A DNA stretch of 21,400 nt from an uncultured Bacilli bacterium (GCA_944373065.1 CALWAJ010000010.1:1-21400), one strand, 5' to 3'. Shown: positions 7,355-14,482, counted from the stretch's first letter. The notes: generated from the sequence alone by a model not told the origin. Program-made: numbers and translations.

Positions 7355-8503
7355 TTATAGAAAGAAAGCCATGTATATTAAGAATCCTATATATATAGCA
7401 CTTACTATTAAGCCGTTTATTCTTTCAAAGTTACTACTTTTATATTTAACTCCTACTCCAATCATCATTAAAGCTCCACCAATTAAACCACCTATATGAG
7501 CGGCATTATCTATACCTGGAACCATAAATCCTAAAAGTAAATTAATAACAATTAGAGGAATTATTTGGCTTTTAATAACTGTGCCAAGATAGACTCTATA
7601 ATGATATCCAAAGTATAATAAGGCTCCTAAAAGTCCAAAGATAGCCCCACTTGCTCCTACACTAACAGCATTAGGAGTAACAATTACAGATAATAGTGAA
7701 CCTGAGATAGCACTAAATAGATAAACTACTAAATAACGCCATTTTCCTATAAAACTTTCTAGTTGCATTCCTATAATCCATAAAGCATACATGTTAAAGA
7801 TAAGATGAGCGATATTAGCATGCATAAAGGCTGCACTTAGTAGTCTATAATATTCTCCCATCTTAACAAATGGTCCATAGGATGCAAATAAATTATAAAA
7901 CTCTTCACTATTACCATTTATTAAAGGGAAAAGAAACATAAAGACATTAATAAGAATTAAAGCATAAGTAACTACAGGTTTCTTTGGTGAGAAGACATCT
8001 GCTACTTTTTCTTGGTCTTTTTTATTATGAGCATTTATATCATTAGTAACTTTAACAAACAAAGCTACTCCATCTTCACTAAATTTTAACTTCTTAGATA
8101 AATCTGGAAAAATTGACTTTAATATTTTATTTTTCTTAACTTCATTTTCTTCATGAACTTCTACTGCTGTTATATTATCACTTCTAAATTCATCTAAATT
8201 AACACTACCTCCAAGATCTAAAAATATACTAAGAGTATTTAATTTAAATGACAAGGTCTTTTTCTTTATTTTCTTTAATATTCTATTAGTTTTAAAAACA
8301 TCAAATTTATATTGTTCATCATTGTGAATATATCTAATAACTATCCTGACGATTTTATAATCTTCATCTAAATTTTCTAACCAAATTTCATCTTCAGCAC
8401 CTTGTAATATTATAGGTGTATAACCTTTTTCCGTTATGAAATAATGAAGAAGCTTCATGGCTAGAGTGTTTTTCTCATTCATTTCTATAATGTGTTCTTC
8501 CAT
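7355..8503 (-). CDS. Rhomboid family intramembrane serine protease with cytosolic N-domain
   Basis: The 382-aa protein has a soluble N-terminal domain (1-175) and a six-helix rhomboid domain (about 176-382). Catalytic Ser286 is in GASGAIFG and catalytic His336 in DNAAHIGG. The first-helix pair has the conserved His228 and the HxxxN pattern in AHLIFNMYA. Rhomboids cut transmembrane segments of substrate proteins within the lipid bilayer. The N-terminal domain is comparable in position to that of Bacillus YqgP/GluP, but the C-terminal TPR repeats of that protein are missing. The ATG follows AAGGGGATATGT. The gene sits between femAB and priA, a grouping that gives no obvious functional hint. Confidence 0.93.
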   Translation of the reverse strand: MEEHIIEMNEKNTLAMKLLHYFITEKGYTPIILQGAEDEIWLENLDEDYKIVRIVIRYIHNDEQYKFDVFKTNRILKKIKKKTLSFKLNTLSIFLDLGGSVNLDEFRSDNITAVEVHEENEVKKNKILKSIFPDLSKKLKFSEDGVALFVKVTNDINAHNKKDQEKVADVFSPKKPVVTYALILINVFMFLFPLINGNSEEFYNLFASYGPFVKMGEYYRLLSAAFMHANIAHLIFNMYALWIIGMQLESFIGKWRYLVVYLFSAISGSLLSVIVTPNAVSVGASGAIFGLLGALLYFGYHYRVYLGTVIKSQIIPLIVINLLLGFMVPGIDNAAHIGGLIGGALMMIGVGVKYKSSNFERINGLIVSAIYIGFLIYMAFFL

Positions 8504-8556
8504 ACATATCCCCTTCCAGTAGATATTTTATCATATTTTTGTAGGGAAATAAATTA

Positions 8557-9825
8557 TTATTTACGCAAAAAGATATTCTTAGCTTTTTTATAACAAGAAA
8601 ACGCTATTTTATAAAGATAATAACCTTTTTTAGAAATTACTAAATCAAATTCTCCAACTAATTCATGGACTTTAGCATTAAAGCCTCTTTTAAAGTCAAA
8701 TAAGCCATAGCCTTTAGATTCTTTATTAAAGTTACCATCTATGCCATAAAAGTTAAAAGCATCATAATTATGGTCTTTAGCATAGTTAATCATTTCATAT
8801 TGTAGTAAATACTGAGCATTATATTTCATATAATCTTTGTAACTAGCTCCAAATAAGTAGATGATTTCATGACCATATAACATATAAAGACCACCAGATA
8901 TTATTTTTTTATCTCCATCTTTACTAATATGTTCATCAAGAGTTTTAATCTTTTCTTTTAATCTTTCTTGTTCAAGCTTTATTTCCTTAACTTGTCCTTC
9001 TTTTTTCTTATTACCTTCCATATTTTTTAATTTAATTTCATTATCTTCCATAGTCTTAATAGATAATTCTTTTAATTCTTTAAAGTTAATTTCTATTAAT
9101 AAAACTTTTATTAAATCTTTTTCTTTTAGAACTTTATACATATTTTGGTAATATGATAAGGGTCTATCAATAAATTCTCTTCTTTCTGATGTATGTTTCA
9201 TTAACTTTTTAAATTCATCTAATTCTTCATAAGTAGCATCTATTACTTTAAGACAGTTCTTTTTACTATTATTAATACGCCATTTAGTACTACTACGCAT
9301 ATCTTTAAAAAGTTCATCAAAGGTTTTATCTTTAAGGTCAAGAACTGATATCCATCTAGGCTCTAGGTCTTTTTTTTCGTCTTGGTCTATATAAAATCCC
9401 ATATGTTTATAACCTAGTCTTTTCATAAGAGCCATAAAATCATCTTTTCTAGTATTAGGAACAATATCTCCATCTACAGTACGCTCTTGATAATCTAGAT
9501 AAGGATTTATTTTTAAGAATAAAGCATTTTTTTCTTTTAAATATTTTTTTAATTCTAAAGTAAAATCTCTTATAAGAGTAAAATCATTGTAATCAAGTAG
9601 AAAACCACGTGGAGCATAAAACATTTTCTTAAAGAATTTTATATCTTTACTAAGTAATAATGTAGCAGCGACTAGCTTATCGTCTTTTTTCATACCAACA
9701 TAATGACTATCCCAGCCATTACTTTTCTTTATTTTAGCCCAATAAGGAGTTTGAAAAAAACTAGTGTATTTACTTTTTAAAGAGTAATCTAAAAATTCTT
9801 TTTCTGTAAGTTCAACAAATTCCAT
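8557..9825 (-). CDS. FemAB family aminoacyltransferase (peptidoglycan cross-bridge)
   Basis: This 422-aa protein belongs to the FemABX family, tRNA-dependent transferases that add amino acids to the lipid II stem peptide to make interpeptide bridges. Two GNAT-like halves are visible: the first with FFQTPYWAKIKKSNGW near residue 23 and SSTKWRINNSKK near 180, the second with SGGLYMLYGHEIIYLFGASY, YLLQYEMINYAKDHNYDAFN and the closing FKRGFNAKVHELVGEFDLV. A Lys/Glu-rich insertion (about 245-305) should form the antiparallel coiled coil typical of FemA/FemX. The start has AAGGAGGAC 8 nt upstream. It is the first gene of the operon femAB-rhomboid-priA and shows that the organism makes a peptidoglycan wall. 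Which amino acid is added cannot be told from the sequence. Confidence 0.92.
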   Translation of the reverse strand: MEFVELTEKEFLDYSLKSKYTSFFQTPYWAKIKKSNGWDSHYVGMKKDDKLVAATLLLSKDIKFFKKMFYAPRGFLLDYNDFTLIRDFTLELKKYLKEKNALFLKINPYLDYQERTVDGDIVPNTRKDDFMALMKRLGYKHMGFYIDQDEKKDLEPRWISVLDLKDKTFDELFKDMRSSTKWRINNSKKNCLKVIDATYEELDEFKKLMKHTSERREFIDRPLSYYQNMYKVLKEKDLIKVLLIEINFKELKELSIKTMEDNEIKLKNMEGNKKKEGQVKEIKLEQERLKEKIKTLDEHISKDGDKKIISGGLYMLYGHEIIYLFGASYKDYMKYNAQYLLQYEMINYAKDHNYDAFNFYGIDGNFNKESKGYGLFDFKRGFNAKVHELVGEFDLVISKKGYYLYKIAFSCYKKAKNIFLRK

Positions 9826-9943
9826 AATTAAAGTCCTCCTTGTTATTTATATTATAAGTATAACCCAAAAGAGGAAAAGAAAAAAGTTTTTAAAGAATTT
9901 TTTTAAACAAAAATATCGAAACCTATATATAAATTTAAGCATT

Positions 9944-9959
9944 ATGTTAATATTAACAT
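9944..9959. repeat. Perfect 16-bp palindrome
   Basis: ATGTTAATATTAACAT is a perfect palindrome in the gap between femAB (start at 9825) and the promoter of toxin locus 2 (10001). It may be a binding site for a dimeric regulator; chance occurrence in such AT-rich DNA is also possible. The rest of 9826-9990 is AT-rich with poly-T and poly-A runs and no gene that I can see. Confidence 0.4.
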
Positions 9960-10000
9960 TCATATTACGAAATTCTGTTACTAATTTATTACATTTTCCC

Positions 10001-10029
10001 TTGCTATATAGAAATTAATTTGATACTAT
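10001..10029 (+). promoter_or_regulatory. Promoter of toxin mRNA, locus 2
   Basis: TTGCTA (10001-10006), 17 bp, TACTAT (10024-10029) with an extended TGA before it. It matches the locus 1 promoter in spacing and in the TATAGA after the -35 and the TGATACTATAT around the -10. Transcription should begin near 10035. Confidence 0.75.
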
Positions 10030-10037
10030 ATTCACAG

Positions 10038-10270
10038 GGAACATTTAATAGTTGGGTGAATACCAAACTCTATAAATAGAGGGAGGTGATATTAATGAAC
10101 AAGAAAGATTTTTAATTTTTTCTTTAGTAATAATTATCTTCCTTTTACTATTCTTACTATTTATAGTATTAATATAAAGGAAATCCACCTAACTCAGCAA
10201 TGATTTAGGTGGTACTAACTTTTATTGTGGTAACACTCAACATGCTAATATTAAGTGTTCCTCATTTTTT
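10038..10270 (+). ncRNA. Toxin mRNA structural elements: 5'/3' pairing and bulged terminator, locus 2
   Basis: GGAACATTTAATA (10038-10050) pairs over 13 positions with TATTAAGTGTTCC (10249-10261), with a single G-U pair. The same 3' arm also pairs with GGTAACACT (10229-10237), leaving one bulged T, to form the stem before six T residues (10265-10270). The architecture, including the bulge, copies locus 1, while the paired bases differ in a compensating way. A hairpin CTCTA/TAGAG (10068-10081) lies directly before the ribosome site, and ACC (10062-10064) can pair with GGT inside the site, so the site is partly hidden as in locus 1. Confidence 0.7.
10095..10177 (+). pseudogene. Frameshifted small hydrophobic toxin gene, locus 2
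   Basis: After an excellent GGGAGGTGAT ribosome site the ATG at 10095 gives only MNKKDF and a stop. The next frame, with no usable start, reads FLIFSLVIIIFLLLFLLF followed by IVLI and a stop at 10175-10177. One added base in the A3 or T5 run between 10102 and 10114 would join them into a 27-aa peptide with a basic start and one very hydrophobic membrane segment, the same plan as the 30-aa peptide of locus 1. I therefore read this as a toxin gene broken by a one-base loss. A non-canonical ATT start, frameshifting during translation, or an assembly error are alternatives. Confidence 0.7.
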
Positions 10271-10292
10271 ATTTTATGTAAATTCCTTTTAC
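10175..10292 (-). ncRNA. Putative antisense antitoxin RNA, locus 2
   Basis: A strong minus-strand promoter (10299-10327) should start an RNA near 10291 that opens with a hairpin (ATGTAAA ... TTTACAT) and crosses the toxin mRNA terminator. The stem CCACCTAA/TTAGGTGG (10205-10212 with 10185-10192) followed by a T-rich tract would end it near the toxin stop codon. The expected length is about 115 nt, as in locus 1. Confidence 0.65.
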
Positions 10293-10298
10293 ATATAC

Positions 10299-10327
10299 AT
10301 AGTATCACATTAATTAACTTTTGTCAA
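10299..10327 (-). promoter_or_regulatory. Near-consensus promoter of antisense RNA, locus 2
   Basis: On the minus strand TTGACA (10322-10327), exactly 17 bp, TACTAT (10299-10304) with TGA in front. This is one of the strongest promoters in the window and appears intact although the toxin frame it opposes is broken. It lies just beyond the end of the 138-aa gene (10335). Confidence 0.8.
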
Positions 10328-10334
10328 AAATCAA

Positions 10335-10751
10335 TTACTTTAACTTTGTATAACCTTTTTCATATATATAGCTTTTTATAACATCTTCTCCTACTTTATC
10401 AATAGAAAAATTAATATTTTCTTCATCTTTACAATATATAGTATAGTTAGTTCCATCAGGAAAGCCATAATAATACTCAATTTTATACATTGATTCACAA
10501 TAAAGCTTGGTATTAGGAAAGATATTATCTTTTTCTTGTTCTAAAAGATTTACTATCGTATTTTTATTTTTATTATTAATATCTAGAATATAATATGTCT
10601 TCAAATATTTTATCTTATCATTAGAAAAAATTGATATAACGGTATAAATCAATAAGATAAATATGACAGTAATTGCAACAAGGAAAAAGGCAATAGTTTT
10701 TATTATTCCTGCATTTCTTTTAATGTAATCTTCATCATCATTAAATTTCAT
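10335..10751 (-). CDS. Small single-pass membrane protein, unknown function
   Basis: This 138-aa protein is not recognised. It has a charged N-terminus (MKFNDDEDYIKRNAG), one clear membrane segment at about 17-42 (IIKTIAFFLVAITVIFILLI and following), and a soluble C-terminal domain, probably outside the cell, with two cysteines (in KLYCESM and TIYCKDEE) that could form a disulfide. The ATG has TAGGTGAT 8 nt upstream. It follows the HAD gene by 19 nt and is the last gene of the accessory operon. Its end abuts the promoter of the antisense RNA of locus 2. Confidence 0.75.
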   Translation of the reverse strand: MKFNDDEDYIKRNAGIIKTIAFFLVAITVIFILLIYTVISIFSNDKIKYLKTYYILDINNKNKNTIVNLLEQEKDNIFPNTKLYCESMYKIEYYYGFPDGTNYTIYCKDEENINFSIDKVGEDVIKSYIYEKGYTKLK

Positions 10752-10770
10752 AAAATATAATCACCTATTT

Positions 10771-11478
10771 TTATTTATTAATGTTATCTAGTAATTCACT
10801 AACACTATTTACAGCTTTATTAGCAATTGATAATAATTCTTTACAAGATGTCTTCATTCTATAACCATTATATTTTTTTATCATATCTATATCATTGATA
10901 CCATCACCAACAGTAAAGATGTTTTTATTTTCTATTTTTTCTTTAGTAACTATTTTCTCTATCATTAATGATTTACTGGCTTTAGAAGAAATTATTTCTA
11001 CTAGATAATGATTGTCTTCTCCAACAAGATAACTTTTTGTATTTCTATAGTTTTTATCTACAAAACTTTTAACTTCGCTAGCTTTCTCATAATTATATAG
11101 TTTTAACATTATTTTAACTATATTAGAGGTATCTTTTACATCTTTAGTAAAAGTACTAATTAATATAGTATCATCAACATCTTTATTATTACTTACATAA
11201 TCTAAAATACTATCAACTTCGGCTTTATTTAATGTAAATACTTCGATAATATCTAAATTTTTAGATAAAACAAGTCCTCCATGATTTAAAATTAAATAAT
11301 CATAAGGTATTTTATATTTATCTATTTGCATTTTTAAATCAACATAACTTCTTCCTGTAGCAATAACGAATAAGTTACCTAGTTGTCTAAATTCAGTTAC
11401 TTTATCTATATTTATCTTAATGTCTTTATCATTTTGATAAAATGTTCCGTCATAATCACTTATTAATATCTTCTTCAT
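10771..11478 (-). CDS. Cof-type HAD family hydrolase
   Basis: The 235-aa protein is a HAD-superfamily IIB (Cof-like) hydrolase. Motif I is ISDYDGT (Asp8, Asp10), motif II ATGRS, and motif IV GDGINDIDM with the preceding Lys of motif III near SKSLMIEK. Such enzymes dephosphorylate sugar phosphates, nucleotides or flavin intermediates; the substrate here cannot be predicted. The first 23 nt of the gene lie in a segment that also encodes the remnant C-terminus of a second copy of the ASCH gene tail (11456-11504), and its ribosome site is inside that segment. Before the DUF1016 insertion this gene probably overlapped the ASCH gene directly. Confidence 0.88.
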   Translation of the reverse strand: MKKILISDYDGTFYQNDKDIKINIDKVTEFRQLGNLFVIATGRSYVDLKMQIDKYKIPYDYLILNHGGLVLSKNLDIIEVFTLNKAEVDSILDYVSNNKDVDDTILISTFTKDVKDTSNIVKIMLKLYNYEKASEVKSFVDKNYRNTKSYLVGEDNHYLVEIISSKASKSLMIEKIVTKEKIENKNIFTVGDGINDIDMIKKYNGYRMKTSCKELLSIANKAVNSVSELLDNINK

Positions 11479-11504
11479 AATTCCATATACCTAACTTTCC
11501 TTTA
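11467..11504 (-). repeat. 38-bp direct repeat, downstream copy (remnant ASCH 3' end)
   Basis: This segment matches 12547-12584 at 36 of 38 positions with an offset of exactly 1080 bp. Read on the minus strand in the ASCH frame it encodes KGKLGIWNYEEDINK and then a TGA at 11456-11458, compared with KGKLGIWNYEKDKYIMEAK in the intact ASCH gene. It starts at the stop codon of the DUF1016 gene and overlaps the start of the HAD gene. I read it as the original 3' end of the ASCH gene, left behind by an insertion. Confidence 0.85.
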
Positions 11505-12527
11505 ATCTAATTCAACTTCTAATCTTTTTTCAATATCTTCAATACTAGGTAAAGTATTTTTTAAAAATTCAGGTATCTCTGATAAAATTTTATATTCACT
11601 TACTCCAATAGGCTTATTTATATCTTTTAGTGCTAATTTAGCTGTAACTCTTTTTTTATCTTTACAAAGTAATATTCCAAATGTTGGATTATCACTATCA
11701 GTTTTGATATATTTATCAACAACACTTAAATAGAAATTTAATTTACCCGCATACTCAGGTTTAAATTCAGTTGTTTTTAATTCAATTACAACGTAACATC
11801 TAACTTTTAAGTTATAGAATAGTAAATCAATATAATAATCTTCATTATCTATCTCTAAATGATATTGCCTTCCTATAAACGCAAAACCATTTCCCAATTC
11901 CAATAACAATTTTGTTATATTCCTTGTTAATTCTTGTTCAATATCTAATTCTTTTAAATCTTTATTATTACTAGTTGTTATAAAATCAAAAATATATGGG
12001 TCTTTTAACAATTCCTTTACTTGTTCATTATTAGGAAATTTTAATGTTGTATCAAAATTAGTAATTTTATTTTCAAATAATGCCTGCCTTTCATACAATT
12101 TACTAGCAATTTGATGTATTATTACAGGTCTTGCCCAACCATTTTGAACAGACTCTTTGATATACCATTTCCTAACATTTTTATCTTTTACTCGATCCAT
12201 TATAGTTGTTATAGATGACCAAGGTAATTTTGCAACATCATGTTGCAAAAATTCATCATTATCAAACTCTGTTGCAAATTTCTGCATATACCTTAAATTC
12301 CTTGCAGACATCCCTTTTATTGTAGGAAATTCAATCTTCAAATCTTTTGCCAAAGTATCTATAAAAGATGAACCCCATTTATTATTTTCAACTAACTTTA
12401 AACCAATATTATAGTACATTAAAATTAAATTTTTATTTGCATTCGCTACTACTTTATTTCTTGTTGTTATTAGTGTTCTTTTAATATCATTTAATATTTC
12501 AAAATATTTATCATTATTTTCTATCAT
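11502..12527 (-). CDS. DUF1016 / YhcG family PD-(D/E)xK nuclease
   Basis: The 341-aa protein has the DUF1016 N-terminal helical domain (about 15-150; YNIGLKLVENNKWGSSFIDT and SARNLRYMQKFA) and the C-terminal nuclease domain with EIDNEDYYIDLLFYNLK followed by YVVIELK (Asp234, Glu249, Lys251 as the PD-ExK site). The family occurs with restriction-modification, defence and mobile loci; its exact activity is not settled. Its ATG overlaps the ASCH stop (ATGA) with GGAGGC upstream, so translation is coupled. The gene sits between two 38-bp direct repeats, and its stop codon coincides with the boundary of the downstream copy. Its codon choice looks different from its neighbours (more TTG, CAA and TTC-type codons by eye). 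I infer recent acquisition. Confidence 0.93.
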   Translation of the reverse strand: MIENNDKYFEILNDIKRTLITTRNKVVANANKNLILMYYNIGLKLVENNKWGSSFIDTLAKDLKIEFPTIKGMSARNLRYMQKFATEFDNDEFLQHDVAKLPWSSITTIMDRVKDKNVRKWYIKESVQNGWARPVIIHQIASKLYERQALFENKITNFDTTLKFPNNEQVKELLKDPYIFDFITTSNNKDLKELDIEQELTRNITKLLLELGNGFAFIGRQYHLEIDNEDYYIDLLFYNLKVRCYVVIELKTTEFKPEYAGKLNFYLSVVDKYIKTDSDNPTFGILLCKDKKRVTAKLALKDINKPIGVSEYKILSEIPEFLKNTLPSIEDIEKRLEVELD

Positions 12528-12943
12528 TTTGCCTCCATTATATATTTATCTTTTTCATAATTCCAAATACCTAACTTTCCTTTAGCAAAAATGGGCTTAT
12601 CTAGTACTTCAATATCTTCTAATATCCAAGCATATCTACCAAGTCTATAATCACCACAGATAAACTCTAGCTTATCTTTCTTTATTTTATCTAAAAATTC
12701 TTCATCCATATAAATACAATCTACTAAGTTACATTTACATATAATATAACCAAAGTTTAACTCATTATCTTTAACAAGTTCCATTAATTCTTTATTATTC
12801 TTCCACTCCTTAGGTATCTTAGTAGAACTCGCATGAATATATAACTCTCCTCGATAGTTAGTTTTAAAACTTCTTGTTTCTATTTTCTTTTTACCTAGTT
12901 TTATTAAAGTTGCATATGGTTCTGTTAAACTTAGTACTTTCAC
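12524..12943 (-). CDS. ASCH domain protein
   Basis: This 139-aa protein has an ASCH (PUA-like) fold: VLSLTEPYATLIKLGKKKIE, ETRSFKTNYRGELYIHASST, GYIICKCNLVDCI and GRYAWILEDIEVL. ASCH proteins bind RNA or modified nucleotides and some are nucleases or amidohydrolases; the role here is unknown. I choose the GTG at 12941-12943, since GGAGG lies 9 nt upstream and the protein then begins MKVLSLTEP as in relatives; the longer frame from 12964 has no better signal. GTG overlaps the TGA of the DUF5680 gene. Its last ~12 codons are the upstream copy of the 38-bp repeat, so the C-terminus was probably replaced when the DUF1016 gene came in. Confidence 0.85.
   Translation of the reverse strand: MKVLSLTEPYATLIKLGKKKIETRSFKTNYRGELYIHASSTKIPKEWKNNKELMELVKDNELNFGYIICKCNLVDCIYMDEEFLDKIKKDKLEFICGDYRLGRYAWILEDIEVLDKPIFAKGKLGIWNYEKDKYIMEAK
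12547..12584 (-). repeat. 38-bp direct repeat, upstream copy (inside ASCH gene)
   Basis: This is the partner of 11467-11504 (36 of 38 identical). It codes for the ASCH C-terminal segment KGKLGIWNYEKD in the present gene. After this copy the reading frame continues KYIMEAK and then overlaps the DUF1016 start. Confidence 0.85.
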
Positions 12944-13413
12944 TTTATAATTCCTCCATGACATTTTAATTCATATATTAGCTTTTTATCTTTATATATT
13001 TGTTCAGTACCTACAAAGTTTTCCATATCTCCATCTACATTAAAAGTATAAAGATAATCTTCATTTACAAACTCTTTAGGCCCTCTAACAGGAATCACTT
13101 CCTTATCTTCTCCTACTTTCATAAGAGCGACTCTTAAGACTTTGTCCATCACTTCTTCAGTTAAACTATCATCTATGGTAACCCCATAATAATTCATCCC
13201 CCATAAGACATCATTATTATAATAGACTACTTCTTCGCCCATAAACTTTACTCCGCCAAAATAAGTATCATGGTAAGTAAAGCTACCATCTGTAAACTCA
13301 TAATCTTTGGACTTTAATCTGTTAGATAAAACTTTAGGGGCAACACTATTAGCATAAGTACCCTTCTTAGCTTTCACTAAAAACTCTAAAAATTCTTTAC
13401 TATTTATATTCAT
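12940..13413 (-). CDS. DUF5680 domain protein
   Basis: The 157-aa protein matches the DUF5680 pattern: KEFLEFLVKAKKGTYAN at the start, the central SFTYHDTYFGGVKFMGEEVV, the paired aromatic WGMNYYGV and a C-terminal RGPKEF. The family is small and soluble with no known activity, and it is sometimes fused to XRE-type DNA-binding domains; no such domain is present here. It is the first gene of the accessory operon with ASCH, DUF1016, HAD and a membrane protein. AAAGGAG precedes the ATG. The 130 nt upstream form a structured leader with a terminator (13446-13550), so expression may be attenuated. Confidence 0.8.
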   Translation of the reverse strand: MNINSKEFLEFLVKAKKGTYANSVAPKVLSNRLKSKDYEFTDGSFTYHDTYFGGVKFMGEEVVYYNNDVLWGMNYYGVTIDDSLTEEVMDKVLRVALMKVGEDKEVIPVRGPKEFVNEDYLYTFNVDGDMENFVGTEQIYKDKKLIYELKCHGGIIK

Positions 13414-13445
13414 AATCTATTTATCTCCTTTAATTATTAAATATA

Positions 13446-13475
13446 AAAAGGCTAGCCATTTTTGACTAACCTTGT
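13446..13475 (-). terminator. Intrinsic terminator between rluD and the DUF5680 gene
   Basis: On the minus strand AAGGTTAGTC and GGCTAGCCTT form a 10-bp stem with two G-U pairs around a short A-rich loop, followed by TTTTT. It can end the dnaE-lspA-rluD transcript. It can also act as the attenuator of the leader RNA that begins near 13549. Confidence 0.75.
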
Positions 13476-13550
13476 AAAATATCTAACGACACCTGTCATA
13501 GTATAATATCTTGCGATATTGTACAATAAAAAGCATTTCTGCTCCTGTAC
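13476..13550 (-). promoter_or_regulatory. Structured leader RNA upstream of the DUF5680 operon
   Basis: A minus-strand promoter TTGACT - 18 bp - TAGTAT (13579-13584 and 13555-13560) would start an RNA near 13549. The RNA can form GTACA/TGTAC enclosing AGCA-GAAA-TGCT, then AATATC-GCAA-GATATT, both inner loops being GNRA tetraloops. The segment GACAGGTGTC follows, and then the terminator at 13446-13475. GNRA loops occur only when read on the minus strand. I do not recognise it as a named riboswitch, so the ligand or regulator is unknown. Confidence 0.5.
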
Positions 13551-13591
13551 TTATATACTACACTAAATATTATGTATTAGTCAAAAGTTTT

Positions 13592-14482
13592 TTATTCATT
13601 CTCTAAACTCTTTAGAAAATCTAAGAACTCACGAGGAGGTTCCTGCTCAAAATATAACTCTTTACCTGTAATAGGATGTATAAATCTAATACTCTTAGAG
13701 TGTAACATTTGTCCAAACTCTGTTGTATTTTTATGATTACCATATAAAGGGTCATTAGTAACAGGATGTTTAATGTAATTAAGATGTACTCTTATCTGAT
13801 GAGTTCTACCTGTCTCTAAGATACATTCTATTAAGGTATTATTCTTAAATCTTTTTAATACTTTAAAGTTAGTTATTGCCTCTTTACTGTTATGTGCAGT
13901 CACGGCCATCTTTTGTCTATTATTCTCATCTCTTCCAATAGGAGCATCTATAGTACCAGTCTCATGTAAGATAACTCCATCTACTATCGCAAGATAATGT
14001 CTTTCTATCTCTTTATTTTTTATCATATCACTAAGTAATTCCATTGTTCTAGCATCTTTTGCCACTACCATTAGACCACTTGTATCTTTATCTAATCTAT
14101 GAACAATACCTGGTCTAAAAGTGCCATCTTTACTTACTTTAGAGTGATATAATAAAGCATTAACTAAAGTATCCGTAACATGACCTGGAGCAGGATGAAC
14201 TACAAGTCCACTTTGTTTGTTAATAATCATTAAGTATTCATCTTCATAAACAATATCAAGAGGAATATTAGTAGGTTGTAAATCATCTAAATTTATCTCT
14301 TCATCAACTGTTACTTCAATAATATCTCCTATCTTTACTTTATAACTAACATTTTTCTCTTTACCATTAACAAGGACTTTAGATTCATCAATAAGTTTAG
14401 ATACTCTACTCCTAGATAAATCACTGTTACTTGCAATATAACTATCTAGTCTTAATCCTTCACTATTTACTTCTAACTTCAT
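13592..14482 (-). CDS. rluD: RluA/RluD family pseudouridine synthase
   Basis: This 296-aa RNA pseudouridine synthase has an N-terminal S4 RNA-binding domain (about 10-65; SRSRVSKLIDESKVLVNGKE) and the catalytic domain with HRLDKDTSGLMVVAKD, in which Asp131 is the catalytic residue. The motif GRTHQIRVHLNYIKHPV is also typical. RluD modifies helix 69 of 23S rRNA; close paralogues act on other sites, so the exact target is inferred from its position after lspA, the usual arrangement in Bacilli (B. subtilis YlyB). It overlaps the end of lspA by 20 nt. An AGAGGT ribosome site precedes the ATG. Confidence 0.92.
   Translation of the reverse strand: MKLEVNSEGLRLDSYIASNSDLSRSRVSKLIDESKVLVNGKEKNVSYKVKIGDIIEVTVDEEINLDDLQPTNIPLDIVYEDEYLMIINKQSGLVVHPAPGHVTDTLVNALLYHSKVSKDGTFRPGIVHRLDKDTSGLMVVAKDARTMELLSDMIKNKEIERHYLAIVDGVILHETGTIDAPIGRDENNRQKMAVTAHNSKEAITNFKVLKRFKNNTLIECILETGRTHQIRVHLNYIKHPVTNDPLYGNHKNTTEFGQMLHSKSIRFIHPITGKELYFEQEPPREFLDFLKSLENE

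Noticed and set aside
12157..12414. Plus-strand frame inside the DUF1016 gene, and similar frames in priA, the deacetylase and greA
   Set aside because: They are shadows of well-supported genes on the other strand and have no start signals.
13446..13560. Known riboswitch (TPP, SAM, purine, lysine, glycine, preQ1, fluoride, c-di-GMP) or T-box
   Set aside because: None of their conserved core sequences is visible; kept only as an unnamed structured leader.
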